Below, piece after piece: positions 41,166-48,631 of a DNA stretch of 64,000 bases. This stretch comes from Streptomyces albus subsp. chlorinus. Its GTDB lineage: Bacteria > Actinomycetota > Actinomycetes > Streptomycetales > Streptomycetaceae. Positions within the stretch are counted from its first letter, which is position 1, and every line of letters begins with the position of its first letter. A program made the position numbers and the translations under genes. The notes under the pieces were generated by a model that ran no database searches, was not told where the DNA came from, and saw only the letters and a list, made by a program, of their open reading frames with translations. The stretch is taken from NCBI RefSeq assembly GCF_013302895.1, contig NZ_VJOK01000001.1, positions 4,032,204 through 4,096,203 of the forward strand, read 5' to 3'.

Positions 41166-41981
41166 GTGCGCCGATCCCGTACCGCCTCCCGTACGGCTAC
41201 CGCTGCCCGGACGGCTCGTGCTTCCGGGACGGCCCCCGCCGCCAGGACGGCTTCCGGTTCCGATCCCGTTTCCCTTTCGGGTTCCGGTTCCGGTTCTGGT
41301 TTGGGTTCCGGTTCCGGTTCCGAAGCGGCTTCCGTCCCCCGTTCCGGAACGGCTTCGGGCGCGGCGCTGCTGGCCCGGTCCGCCGTCGGCGCGCTGATGC
41401 TCGCGGCGGTCTCTACGCTCAGCGGCTGCATGACGGTGCAGGGCACCGACGACGCGGGCGAGGGCGGCGCCGCCCCGGTGGGGAGCCGCTCCGACGACCA
41501 CGGCGGCGCGGTGGAGCCCGACAGCGGCCTCGACGGCGCGGGCTACCGCAAGGGCCGCGTCGGCGGTGACGGCCACGGCGCGGGCGGTCGCCACCGGCGC
41601 GACGACGACAAGGGCGGCAAGCGCGGCAAGCACGGCAAGGACGGTGACGGCGGGCGCTCCGGCGACGGGGGCCCGGGCGGCGCGGACGGTGGCCGTACGG
41701 GCGGCGAGACGGCCTCCGGCGGCGACGCGGGGTCCGGTCCCGGCGGCGCGTCGGGCGGCGACCGCAACCGGCCGCCCCGGCCCCGGCCGTCCGGCGGTAC
41801 GGCCGGCTCCGGTGGTACCGGAGGGGCCGGCGGCGGTCACAGCGGCGGTTCCGGTTCCCCCACGACCTCGCCCACCCCCTCGCCGACCCGGCCGGAACCT
41901 GACCCCTCACCCACCCGGACCACGGCGTCGCCCACCGGTTCCGACGCCTTCGCACGCCGTACCGACGCCAGTCCGGCCTGA
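41166..41981 (+). CDS. Putative lipoprotein with low-complexity tail
   Basis: A 271-residue product. A 65-residue Ser/Gly/Ala/Arg-rich start encoded partly by GGTTCC repeats (about 41270-41330) is followed by a hydrophobic segment (AVGALMLAAVSTLSGC) ending in a lipobox-like LSGC with Cys at residue 88. The rest is a charged, Gly- and Asp-rich tail (DDDKGGKRGKHGKDGDGG) and a Thr/Pro/Ser-rich end. The leader before the hydrophobic segment is far longer than in a normal lipoprotein signal, so the annotated start may be too early. No functional domain was recognised. Confidence 0.55.
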   Translation: MRRSRTASRTATAARTARASGTAPAARTASGSDPVSLSGSGSGSGLGSGSGSEAASVPRSGTASGAALLARSAVGALMLAAVSTLSGCMTVQGTDDAGEGGAAPVGSRSDDHGGAVEPDSGLDGAGYRKGRVGGDGHGAGGRHRRDDDKGGKRGKHGKDGDGGRSGDGGPGGADGGRTGGETASGGDAGSGPGGASGGDRNRPPRPRPSGGTAGSGGTGGAGGGHSGGSGSPTTSPTPSPTRPEPDPSPTRTTASPTGSDAFARRTDASPA

Positions 41982-42238
41982 TCGGCACCTGACCTGATCC
42001 TGATCGAGCCTGATCGGAACATGCCAGTCTCCAGCCGGCGTCCGGGGCCCGTTTGCGCCTTGCCGTACGGGCCGCGTATGCTGGTAGATCGTTTGATCCC
42101 ATTTGCCCGGCGCCGTCATCACAGCGCGCCGTGTGGCGCGTTCTCTCTCTTGCCGTGGCTGACCGCATCGAGGCGGTTTCTTGCGATTTCGCGGAGTCAA
42201 GGGCGCGTGCCAGTTACTCCGGAAGGTTCGCAGTTCGT

Positions 42239-44536
42239 ATGTCTGTCACCACACCTGAGGCCATCGAGCCCGCATTCACCGAGGACGTCGTGGACGTCGA
42301 GCAGACCGCAGGCGCCTCCCCCGTCGAGGGCGTCGGAGGCGTCGAGGACGGAGGGAACGTCTCCGATATCGGGCACGCCTCGGACGCCGAGAACATCTCG
42401 GACATCGAGAACAGCGTGGACGCCGAGAACGCCGTTGGCACCCAGGACGCCGTGGACACCCAGAACGCCATGGACATCCAGAACGTCGCGGAGCCCGCAG
42501 AGGCCGGGGAGGCTGCCGAGGTTTCGCTCACCTTCGCCGATCTCGGGCTGCCCGAGGCCGTCGTCCGCAAGCTGGCGCAGAACGGCGTGACCCGGCCGTT
42601 CCCGATCCAGGCCGCCACCATCCCGGACGCGCTGGCGGGCAAGGACGTGCTCGGCCGGGGCCGTACCGGCTCCGGCAAGACCCTCTCCTTCGGCCTGCCG
42701 CTCCTCGCCCGCCTCAGCGGCGGACGCACCGAGCGCAAGCGCCCCCGCGGCATCATCCTCACGCCGACCCGCGAGCTGGCGATGCAGGTCTCCGACGCGC
42801 TCCAGCCGTACGGCGACACGCTCGGCCTCCGGCTGAAGGTCGTCTGCGGCGGCACGTCGATGGCCAACCAGATCTCGGCGCTGGAGCGCGGGGTCGACAT
42901 CCTCGTCGCCACCCCCGGCCGGCTGCGCGACCTGATCAACCGCGGCTCCTGCTCCCTCGACGACGTCGCGACCGCGATCCTCGACGAGGCCGACCAGATG
43001 GCCGACCTCGGCTTCCTGCCGGAGGTCACCGAGATCCTCGACCTCGTCCCCGAGGGCGGCCAGCGGATGCTCTTCTCCGCCACCATGGAGAAGGAGATCG
43101 ACTCGCTGGTGCGGCGCTACCTCGTCGACCCCGTCTCGCACGAGGTGGACGCGGCGCAGGGCGCGGTGACGACGATGACGCACCACGTGCTCGTCGTGAA
43201 GCCGCGCGACAAGGCGCCGGTCACGGCCGCCATCGCCGCCCGCAAGGGCCGCACGATCATCTTCGTCCGCACGCAGCTCGGTGCCGACCGCGTCGCCGAG
43301 CAGCTGCGGGAGGCGGGCGTACGCGCCGACGCGCTGCACGGCGGCATGACGCAGGGCGCCCGCACCCGCACCCTGGAGGACTTCAAGGGCGGCAAGGTCA
43401 ACGTGCTGGTCGCCACGGACGTCGCCGCCCGCGGCATCCACGTCGACGGCATCGACCTCGTCCTGAACGTCGACCCGGCCGGGGACCACAAGGACTACCT
43501 GCACCGTTCGGGGCGTACCGCCCGCGCGGGCGAGTCCGGCACGGTCGTCTCGCTGGCGCTGCCGCACCAGCGGAGGCAGATCTTCCGGCTGATGGAGGAC
43601 GCCGGTGTGGACGCGACCCGGCACATCATCGGCCGCGGTGACGTCTTCGACGACGATGTGGCGCGGATCACCGGCGCCCGCTCCCTCACCGAGGTCCAGG
43701 CCGAGTCCGCCGCCAACTCCGCCCGCCAGGCCGAGCGCGAGGCCAAGAAGCTGAGCCGCCAGCTGGAGAAGCTCCAGCGCCGCGCCGCCGAACTGCGCGA
43801 GGAGGCCACCCTCTTGGTCGCGCGTGCCGCGCGCGAGCGGGGCGAGGACCCGGAGGCGGCCGTCGCTGCCGCGGCCGAGGCGGAGGCGGCCCAGGCCGCC
43901 GAGGAGGCCCGTGCCGAGGCCGCCCGCGAGGCCAAGGCCGAGGCGGAGCGCCGCGAGCGGGAGCGCGCCGAGCGCGACCGCGACAGGGGCGACCGCGGAG
44001 ACCGTGGCGGCCGTCCGTCCTACGACCGCCGCAACCGGGACCGGGACCGCGACCGCGACCGGGATCGCGGCGACCGTCCGTACGGCCGTGACAGGGACCG
44101 GGACAGGGACAGGGACCGTGGCGGGTTCCGCCGTGACCGTGACGACCGCCCGTACGGCGGCCGGGACCGCGACCGTGACCGTGACGACCGCCCGTACGGC
44201 CGTGACAGGGACAGGGATCGTGACCGGGATCGGGACCGGCGTGACGGTGGCCGGGACGGCGCGCGTGGCGGCTACCGCCGCGACGAGGGCGGGTTCCGCC
44301 GCGACCGCGACGACGTCCGCCGCGACCGGGACGGTGGCGACCGTCCCTTCCGCCGCGACGGCTTCCGCGAGGGATACCGCGGTGGCGACCGCCCGTACCA
44401 CCGTGACCGTCGCGACGACCGCCGCCCCGTCGGCCGCACCGGCGACCACCGCTCCACCTCGCACGGCCCCGGCCGCGCCGCCCCGCGCACCCCGGACCGC
44501 CGCGCCGACAAGCCCCGCTGGAAGCGCAACGGCTGA
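42239..44536 (+). CDS. DEAD-box RNA helicase with RD-repeat tail
   Basis: A 765-residue cold-shock-type DEAD-box helicase. An acidic 90-residue leader with DIENSVDAENAV-like repeats precedes the core: Q motif FADLGLPEAVV, motif I GRTGSGKT, PTRELAMQ, motif II DEADQMADLGF, motif III FSATM, and motif VI HRSGRTARAG. After an Ala/Glu/Arg coiled-coil region (residues 490-590) the last 170 residues are dominated by RDRD and DRPYG repeats, an RGG-like disordered RNA-binding tail prone to condensate formation. ATG 42239 has GGAAGG about 12 bases upstream. It is likely involved in ribosome assembly or mRNA turnover. Confidence 0.94.
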   Translation: MSVTTPEAIEPAFTEDVVDVEQTAGASPVEGVGGVEDGGNVSDIGHASDAENISDIENSVDAENAVGTQDAVDTQNAMDIQNVAEPAEAGEAAEVSLTFADLGLPEAVVRKLAQNGVTRPFPIQAATIPDALAGKDVLGRGRTGSGKTLSFGLPLLARLSGGRTERKRPRGIILTPTRELAMQVSDALQPYGDTLGLRLKVVCGGTSMANQISALERGVDILVATPGRLRDLINRGSCSLDDVATAILDEADQMADLGFLPEVTEILDLVPEGGQRMLFSATMEKEIDSLVRRYLVDPVSHEVDAAQGAVTTMTHHVLVVKPRDKAPVTAAIAARKGRTIIFVRTQLGADRVAEQLREAGVRADALHGGMTQGARTRTLEDFKGGKVNVLVATDVAARGIHVDGIDLVLNVDPAGDHKDYLHRSGRTARAGESGTVVSLALPHQRRQIFRLMEDAGVDATRHIIGRGDVFDDDVARITGARSLTEVQAESAANSARQAEREAKKLSRQLEKLQRRAAELREEATLLVARAARERGEDPEAAVAAAAEAEAAQAAEEARAEAAREAKAEAERRERERAERDRDRGDRGDRGGRPSYDRRNRDRDRDRDRDRGDRPYGRDRDRDRDRDRGGFRRDRDDRPYGGRDRDRDRDDRPYGRDRDRDRDRDRDRRDGGRDGARGGYRRDEGGFRRDRDDVRRDRDGGDRPFRRDGFREGYRGGDRPYHRDRRDDRRPVGRTGDHRSTSHGPGRAAPRTPDRRADKPRWKRNG

Positions 44537-44696
44537 CGCCGGCTGAGGCCGACGCGGCCCCTGCCGGCCCCCGCCGAGCAGCGTTCGGCAGCCCCGGGGA
44601 GGGGCTGCCGAACGCGTGCCCGAGCACAGCCCCGAAGGCATGCAACCCGGAATGCCTTCGAACCCCGCCCGACCCCCGGGCTATGCTGCTCGGTGC

Positions 44697-44769
44697 GGGC
44701 CGTTAGCTCAATTGGCAGAGCAGTGGACTTTTAATCCATTGGTTGTGGGTTCGAGTCCCACACGGCCTA
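44697..44769 (+). tRNA. tRNA-Lys, anticodon TTT (insertion target of element 2)
   Basis: D arm AGCTCAATTGG, anticodon stem GTGGA/TCCAT with loop CTTTTAA, T arm GTGGGTTCGAGTCCCAC, acceptor GGGCCGT/ACGGCCT. Its 3' half from 44725 is repeated exactly at 52641-52686. The intact gene therefore consists of a host 5' half and an element-supplied 3' half. Confidence 0.96.
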
Positions 44770-44770
44770 C
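44725..44770 (+). other. attL of element 2 (46-bp repeat)
   Basis: 46 bases (GGACTTTTAATCC... to ...CGGCCTAC) identical to 52641-52686. They cover the tRNA-Lys anticodon loop through the 3' end, the classic target of tyrosine integrases. Confidence 0.93.
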
Positions 44771-44776
44771 CGCGGG

Positions 44777-44811
44777 ACCCCAGGTCAGAGCACATCCGAC
44801 CTGGGGTTCTT
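44777..44811 (+). terminator. Terminator after tRNA-Lys
   Basis: Stem ACCCCAGGTC / GACCTGGGGT with an 11-base loop and TTCTT following, just outside attL and therefore element-borne. Confidence 0.85.
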
Positions 44812-44908
44812 GGCGTTCAGGGGGTGCCGTAGATCGTTTGCCGGCCCGCTGCTGGCCCGGGAGGGTGAGCAACGCCGAAGGGACCGCAAGCGGTTGGTGA
44901 ACACGACG

Positions 44909-44936
44909 GAGCCGCCGGGCATGTGCCCGGCGGCTC
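44909..44936. terminator. Bidirectional hairpin at the left end of element 2
   Basis: Perfect 12-bp stem GAGCCGCCGGGC / GCCCGGCGGCTC with tetraloop ATGT. The rest of 44812-45254 has no gene; a palindrome GTCATGTGCATGAC lies at 45022-45035. Confidence 0.75.
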
Positions 44937-45254
44937 CTGGTGTCCGCAACGCGACGGGGTACGCGCCGGACGTCTGCGCCTGGGAGGGGCGTGGAGTATG
45001 TCACTCCGCAGGCGGGTGTATGTCATGTGCATGACCCTGACTGTCTGTGATGGGGGAGGCACGGGTGGTCAGGGCCGGTCAATGGTTACCCCGTTGGCGG
45101 CCGTGGCCCGCCCTCCGGTCGTGTGGCCGTCACCCCGCACGTCGGAGGGCAGAGTTGGTGTATTCGACGGGCAGCCCCCCCTCGGGCAGGGGCAGCCGCC
45201 GGAGACGGTCCCCTCCCCCGCCGGTCGCCCACGGGGTTTGGTCGGGGTGGGGGG

Positions 45255-45332
45255 TCAGTGGGCGGTGGTGCCGTAGGCCAGGGCAGCTATCAGCACCAGC
45301 ACGACGGCGATGTAGAGGACGTGGGCGCGCAC
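45255..45332 (-). CDS. 25-residue single-helix membrane peptide
   Basis: GTG start four bases after the stop of the preceding gene. The product begins MRAHVLY, continues as one hydrophobic helix (IAVVLVLIAALAYG) and ends TTAH. It is the last member of a chain of overlapping small genes, which supports real translation, but the ribosome site is weak. Comparable tiny hydrophobic proteins occur among the spread (Spd) genes of actinomycete mobile elements. Function unproven. Confidence 0.5.
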   Translation of the reverse strand: MRAHVLYIAVVLVLIAALAYGTTAH

Positions 45333-45336
45333 GGCG

Positions 45337-45681
45337 TCACTTCTGCCGACGGCACGCCTTGCCGTGCCGGTAGCGGTCCCACGGCGGTGTCGCATCGTCG
45401 GCACCTCCCATCTCGATACGGTGCGGGCAGTCGGCGGCGAAGTGGCCGTGGACCTCGCCGTAGCCGCGGGCCCAGCGGTACAGGGCGCGGGGCCAGATAC
45501 AGCACCAGGCGAGCCACGAGCAGGCCCGCCGTGCGGCCTCGCCCAGGCTGGGCGGTCCGGTCTCTCCGGGCATCTTCACGACGTAGGAGGGTCCGCGGCC
45601 TATCGCGCTGAGGACTGCCCCGCCCAGGCAGAACCAGGCGGTGAAGAGCAAGGCTCCGATGACCGTTGGCCGCGTGCTCAT
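45337..45681 (-). CDS. Small membrane protein with Cys/His C-terminus
   Basis: A 114-residue protein. One N-terminal membrane helix (ALLFTAWFCLGGAVLSAIG) is followed by a Trp-rich amphipathic part (LAWCCIWPRALYRWARGYGE) and a cytosolic-type tail with FAADCPHRIEMG and GKACRRQK. The scattered Cys and His residues might bind metal. Start ATG 45681 overlaps the preceding stop (ATGA), so it is coupled to it. It may belong to the transfer or maintenance block of the element. No family recognised. Confidence 0.65.
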   Translation of the reverse strand: MSTRPTVIGALLFTAWFCLGGAVLSAIGRGPSYVVKMPGETGPPSLGEAARRACSWLAWCCIWPRALYRWARGYGEVHGHFAADCPHRIEMGGADDATPPWDRYRHGKACRRQK

Positions 45682-46040
45682 GCGGTCCGCTCCTCCTCTT
45701 CCCATGAGGCCCACAGCAGCAGTACGGCTGCCTCCAGGTGGGTCGTCACGTCACCGGGCAGGTCGGCTGAGGCAACGGTGAACGGGTCGCCGGTGTGCTG
45801 GAGGGCGGCTTGGCGCAGCTGCCGGGTGAGGTGGTAGGCGTCGCGTGTTCTGGATGTCGTGACCGTCGAGTTGCGGGCTTGCCACGCGTGCCGGGCCAGC
45901 ACGCCGGCCCGGTCCTCGGTGCTGCTGTTCTTCCACAGCACCCGCAGGAAGCGGTTCGTCAACACGGCATCGATCCCGCCGTCCCGCTCCAGTAAGCCGG
46001 CCATCAGCTGGGCAAGGGTGAGCACCCTGTTCTCAGGCAT
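45678..46040 (-). CDS. Hypothetical protein of the element 2 operon
   Basis: A 120-residue, mostly helical, soluble protein: MPENRVLTLAQLMAGLLERDGG, AVLTNRFLRVLWKN, LARHAWQARNSTVTTSRTRDAY and an acidic C-terminus WASWEEEERTA. It overlaps both neighbours (eight bases upstream, four downstream). No catalytic motif is visible. I do not recognise the family; similar proteins accompany small zinc proteins in Streptomyces integrative elements (from memory). Confidence 0.65.
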   Translation of the reverse strand: MPENRVLTLAQLMAGLLERDGGIDAVLTNRFLRVLWKNSSTEDRAGVLARHAWQARNSTVTTSRTRDAYHLTRQLRQAALQHTGDPFTVASADLPGDVTTHLEAAVLLLWASWEEEERTA

Positions 46041-46248
46041 GGGTCCGCCCCTTCGACGCGGCCTCACGCTGCTCCAGTGCCTGGACGGCCGCGCGGGCCA
46101 CCTCGCCGTAGGGGATGCCGCGGATCTTCCGGGCGCACGGCAGGCAGGCGGACGCTGCAGCGGGAGGGCCCGAACCGCGTTCGATGACGTCGATGATCTC
46201 GACGTCATCAGCGTGGGCCTGGTGCCACTGGCACCATCCGGCACTCAT
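46033..46248 (-). CDS. Small zinc-finger-like protein
   Basis: 71 residues with GWCQWHQAHADDVEIIDV at the N-terminus and SACLPCARKIRG in the middle. One C..H and one CxxC pair could form a treble-clef zinc site. It ends in a helical part (YGEVARAAVQALEQREAA). Its ATG at 46248 overlaps the end of the broken gene upstream. Function unknown. Confidence 0.65.
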   Translation of the reverse strand: MSAGWCQWHQAHADDVEIIDVIERGSGPPAAASACLPCARKIRGIPYGEVARAAVQALEQREAASKGRTHA

Positions 46249-46450
46249 CTGCTCGTTCCTCCAGTGTTCTTGTCGGCGGGGCCGGGCGTGGGGGTCTTCT
46301 CGCCCGAGCAGTCGCGGCAGTGGGCACCGATGCTTCTGATGCCGTCGTCCAGTAGTCGTTGCGGACGGTCAGCGGCCTTCGGCAGTGCGGACAGGTGCCG
46401 TATCAGCCGGGCCGGTGCAGCGCGAGGCGTGCGGGGACGGGCTCAATCAC
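46245..46450 (-). pseudogene. Broken zinc-ribbon gene with two lesions
   Basis: In one frame from GTG 46450 the sequence reads MIEPVPARLALHRPG, a TGA stop, then YGTCPHCRRPLTVRNDY. The following frame continues with DDGIRSIGAHCRDCSGEKTP and ends in the ATGA overlap with the next gene. The two CxxC halves of a zinc ribbon are therefore separated by a nonsense codon and a frameshift. The overlap with both neighbours shows that an intact gene once filled this operon slot. Confidence 0.55.
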
Positions 46451-46586
46451 GGCGGCCGTCCTTGCGGTGGCGGCACCACGGGCACCGGCAGGCAGGCCAC
46501 CGCATGGTCGCCGGCACCGTCGCAGCGCGGACGATACGCGGCCTGGTCCAGGAGCGGCCCGAGTCGCGGGAGACGCGGATCGTCAT
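46443..46586 (-). CDS. 47-residue CxCxxC protein
   Basis: Starts MTIRVSRDSGRSWTRPRIV and ends with MRWPACRCPWCRHRKDG, a dense Cys/His element that could bind zinc. It overlaps the following degenerate gene by eight bases, so it is the first member of the small-gene operon. The WPxCxCPWCRH motif is seen in other Streptomyces element proteins (from memory). Function unknown. Confidence 0.5.
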   Translation of the reverse strand: MTIRVSRDSGRSWTRPRIVRAATVPATMRWPACRCPWCRHRKDGRRD

Positions 46587-46896
46587 ACGGCTCACGATCG
46601 AGCATCCCCCTCCAACCGCCTTGCGAGATGGGCACGTTCGCAAGCGGTGGACGGGTTTACGAAAGTCGCCCCCGGTCTCACATCACAGGGAGGGCGTGCT
46701 GACGGCCTCGTGGGTGAAGTGGTGTTCACGCGTTGACGCTCCTTAGAAGCGTTGACGAAGCCCCTGGTGCCGCTGCGGGTGGCCCGGGGACCTGTAACGC
46801 AATGATCAGAAGCGGTTACAGACAGCGCATCGACACTGCGCGACATCTTCGGACATCTGCCTGCCGCTAGACGTCCCTAGGTGTCATCCTGGCCAG
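46587..46896. promoter_or_regulatory. Divergent region between the small-gene operon and the XRE gene
   Basis: 310 bases, less GC-rich toward 46790-46890, with no gene. It must carry the divergent promoters. No clear inverted repeat was found. Confidence 0.4.
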
Positions 46897-47636
46897 ATGG
46901 TGAACGAACGCCTCCGGCGCTCAATGCATCGTGCTGGCCTGGATATCCAAGGCCTGGCCGCAGCCGTTGAGGTCTCGACCAAGAGCGTGGAGCGGTGGCT
47001 CAGCGGCGATTCTGTCCCGTGCCCCGCACCCGCTACCGTGTGGCTGCCGTACTCCAGGAAGACGAGACTTATCTGTGGCCTGAAAGCACCAATTCCGCCT
47101 CGCTTGCGGGCGCGGAGCTGGTTGCCACCTACCCCCGACGCGGTGATGTTCCACGCCACCTATGGACGGAACTGCTCCGGGCGGCCCAGCGAGACATTGA
47201 CCTTCTCGCCTTTGCAGGGCTGTTCCTGACGGAGGAGCACACGGATTGGCTACCGACCGTGGCGCAGAAGGCACAGCAAGGGGCGCGCGTGCGGTTGCTG
47301 CTGGGCGACCCCCGGGGCGTGCAGCTCGCCGCTCGGGACGCTGAGTACCGCATCGGCGGCGGCGTGGCAGGGAGAGTCGTCGCAGTACTCAACTACTACC
47401 GGCAACGCATGCCGGAACAGGTGGAGATCCGCCTCCATGACACCCCGCTATACAACAGCATCTACCGTTTTGACGATGAAATGCTCGTCAACGTTCATGC
47501 ATACGGCGTTCTCGCGGCCCACACCCCGACTATGCATCTGCGACGTATCGACGGCGCGTTCTTCCACACGTACATCGAGTCCTACGAACGCGTTTGGGTA
47601 AGCGCCCGTACCGCCGGGAGAACAGTGGAGGACTAG
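46897..47636 (+). pseudogene. XRE-type regulator with phospholipase D-like C-terminal domain, frameshifted
   Basis: The first frame gives an intact helix-turn-helix (MVNERLRRSMHRAGLDI, LAAAVEVSTKSVERWLSG). The remainder of a well-known Streptomyces regulator follows in another frame: RTRYRVAAVLQEDETYLWP, WTELLRAAQRDIDLLAFAGLF, VRLLLGDPRG, YRFDDEMLVNVHAYG and FHTYIESYERVW. Adding one C to the CCCC run at 47022-47025 joins them. Either the gene is dead or the base was lost in sequencing. The stop overlaps the NUDIX start by one base, the normal pairing for this family. Confidence 0.82.
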
Positions 47637-48130
47637 TGAGTAGTGCTACGCGCCGGATCGACTATTGGCGCGACCCCGCCGCGCCCGAGCCAACCTCTCG
47701 GAAGACTTCTGCCAGCGTCTTCGTACAGGACGAGACCGGGCGAGTGCTTCTGCTGAGGCGCGTAGACAACGACCTGTGGACAATCCCGACTGGAGGGGTG
47801 AAGAAGGGGGAGACGGTCGGCCAGGCCGGCGTTCGCGAGTGCAGGGAAGAGACCGGGCTGGACGTCGAGATCGTCGGCCTGGTGGGCGTGTTCTCCACTC
47901 CGGATCACGTCATCGTCTACATGCACGGTGACCGGATGGACGAGGTGCGGCAGCCGATCAACATCTGCCTGCGGGCCAAGGTCGTTGGAGGAACGATCAC
48001 GCCCGACCCGTCCGAGGCAGCAGAGATTCGCTGGGTCCCGCCTGCCGACCTGCCCTCGTATGCCGTTCATCCGGCGCTGAGGCAACGCATAGACCATGGG
48101 CTGAACTCGGATGTCCCGTTCGTGAGCTAA
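47636..48130 (+). CDS. NUDIX hydrolase
   Basis: A 164-residue NUDIX pyrophosphatase. The Nudix box GGVKKGETVGQAGVRECREETGL fits GX5EX7REUXEEXGU (about residues 55-77). It starts SSATRRIDYWRDPAAPEP and has HVIVYMHGDRMDEVRQPINICLRAKVVGG before an acidic PSEAAEIRWVPP segment. It probably hydrolyses a nucleoside diphosphate derivative. GTG 47636 overlaps the TAG of the XRE-PLD gene, so the two would be co-translated. The pair is common in Streptomyces; its biological role is unknown. Confidence 0.92.
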   Translation: MSSATRRIDYWRDPAAPEPTSRKTSASVFVQDETGRVLLLRRVDNDLWTIPTGGVKKGETVGQAGVRECREETGLDVEIVGLVGVFSTPDHVIVYMHGDRMDEVRQPINICLRAKVVGGTITPDPSEAAEIRWVPPADLPSYAVHPALRQRIDHGLNSDVPFVS

Positions 48131-48181
48131 ATCGGGTGGCGCCGCGGCGGCCTCGACGTGTGGTAGACCGACAGTGCGGCG

Positions 48182-48331
48182 GTGGTTCCCGCACCTGCGG
48201 GGTGGTCCCGGCGGGCGCCTCTCTCGCCCTGTGCGCCCTGTGCGGGTGCTCCCCGCGCCTGCGGGGGTGGTCCCATCTCGATGCGGTCGATGCCGACATT
48301 CAGCTGGTGATCCCCGCGCGCGGGGTTGCTC
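48182..48331 (+). CRISPR. Relic type I-E-like CRISPR array (one good repeat, two degenerate)
   Basis: A typical 29-base repeat (GTGCTCCCCGCGCCTGCG...) lies at 48246-48274. A degenerate copy GTGGTTCCCGCACCTGCG... lies at 48182-48209, and a degenerate terminal copy GTGATCCCCGCGCGC... starts at 48307. The CCCCGC/GCGGGG stem is the hallmark of actinobacterial type I-E repeats. The second spacer is exactly 32 bases (period 61); the first is 36. No cas genes occur in the window, so this is an orphan remnant. Confidence 0.75.
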
Positions 48332-48389
48332 ATCTGTTGGCTGCACATGCGTGAACGTCCCCGCCCTCCCGGACGAGGACGGGGGCGCG

Positions 48390-48488
48390 TCAGCGTGCGA
48401 TCAGTTCGTAGAGGGTCAGGACCAGGGCGCCGAGCACGGTGAGGGCGCCGAGAGCCGGGAGGGGCCAGCGGCCCCTACTCCTCAACCG
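48390..48488 (-). pseudogene. C-terminal fragment of a phage lysis-module membrane protein
   Basis: Encodes RGRWPLPALGALTVLGALVL then TLYELIAR and stop, matching the C-terminus of the gene at 51568-51828 (RGRWPLPALAALTGLGALVL, TLYELLNR) at about 80 percent of positions. The upstream part is missing. It shows a second, older phage module in the same element. Confidence 0.7.
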
Positions 48489-48556
48489 GTAGGGGCCGTT
48501 GACATACCCCACGGCCGCCGCGTGCTCCACTTCCTGGCACCCGGTTGGGCTGTGCC

Positions 48557-48589
48557 AAGGCCCCGCCGAGTGGTTGCCGACGGGGCCTT
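48557..48589 (-). terminator. Terminator of the XRE-TPR regulator gene
   Basis: Stem AAGGCCCCG / CGGGGCCTT, 42 bases after the stop codon on the minus strand. Confidence 0.7.
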
Positions 48590-48631
48590 CCAGCTACCAC
48601 AGCCAGCCAGATGAATAGCGATCGGCGTTGT

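Noticed and set aside
42197-44641. Long minus-strand frame opposite the DEAD-box helicase
   Set aside because: Mirror of the RD-repeat coding sequence; Val/Ala/Gly-rich without domains.
48210-48245. First CRISPR spacer as a source of target information
   Set aside because: It is 36 bases, low-complexity and internally repeated (CCCTGTGCG twice), so it is probably eroded repeat or spacer rather than a usable spacer.
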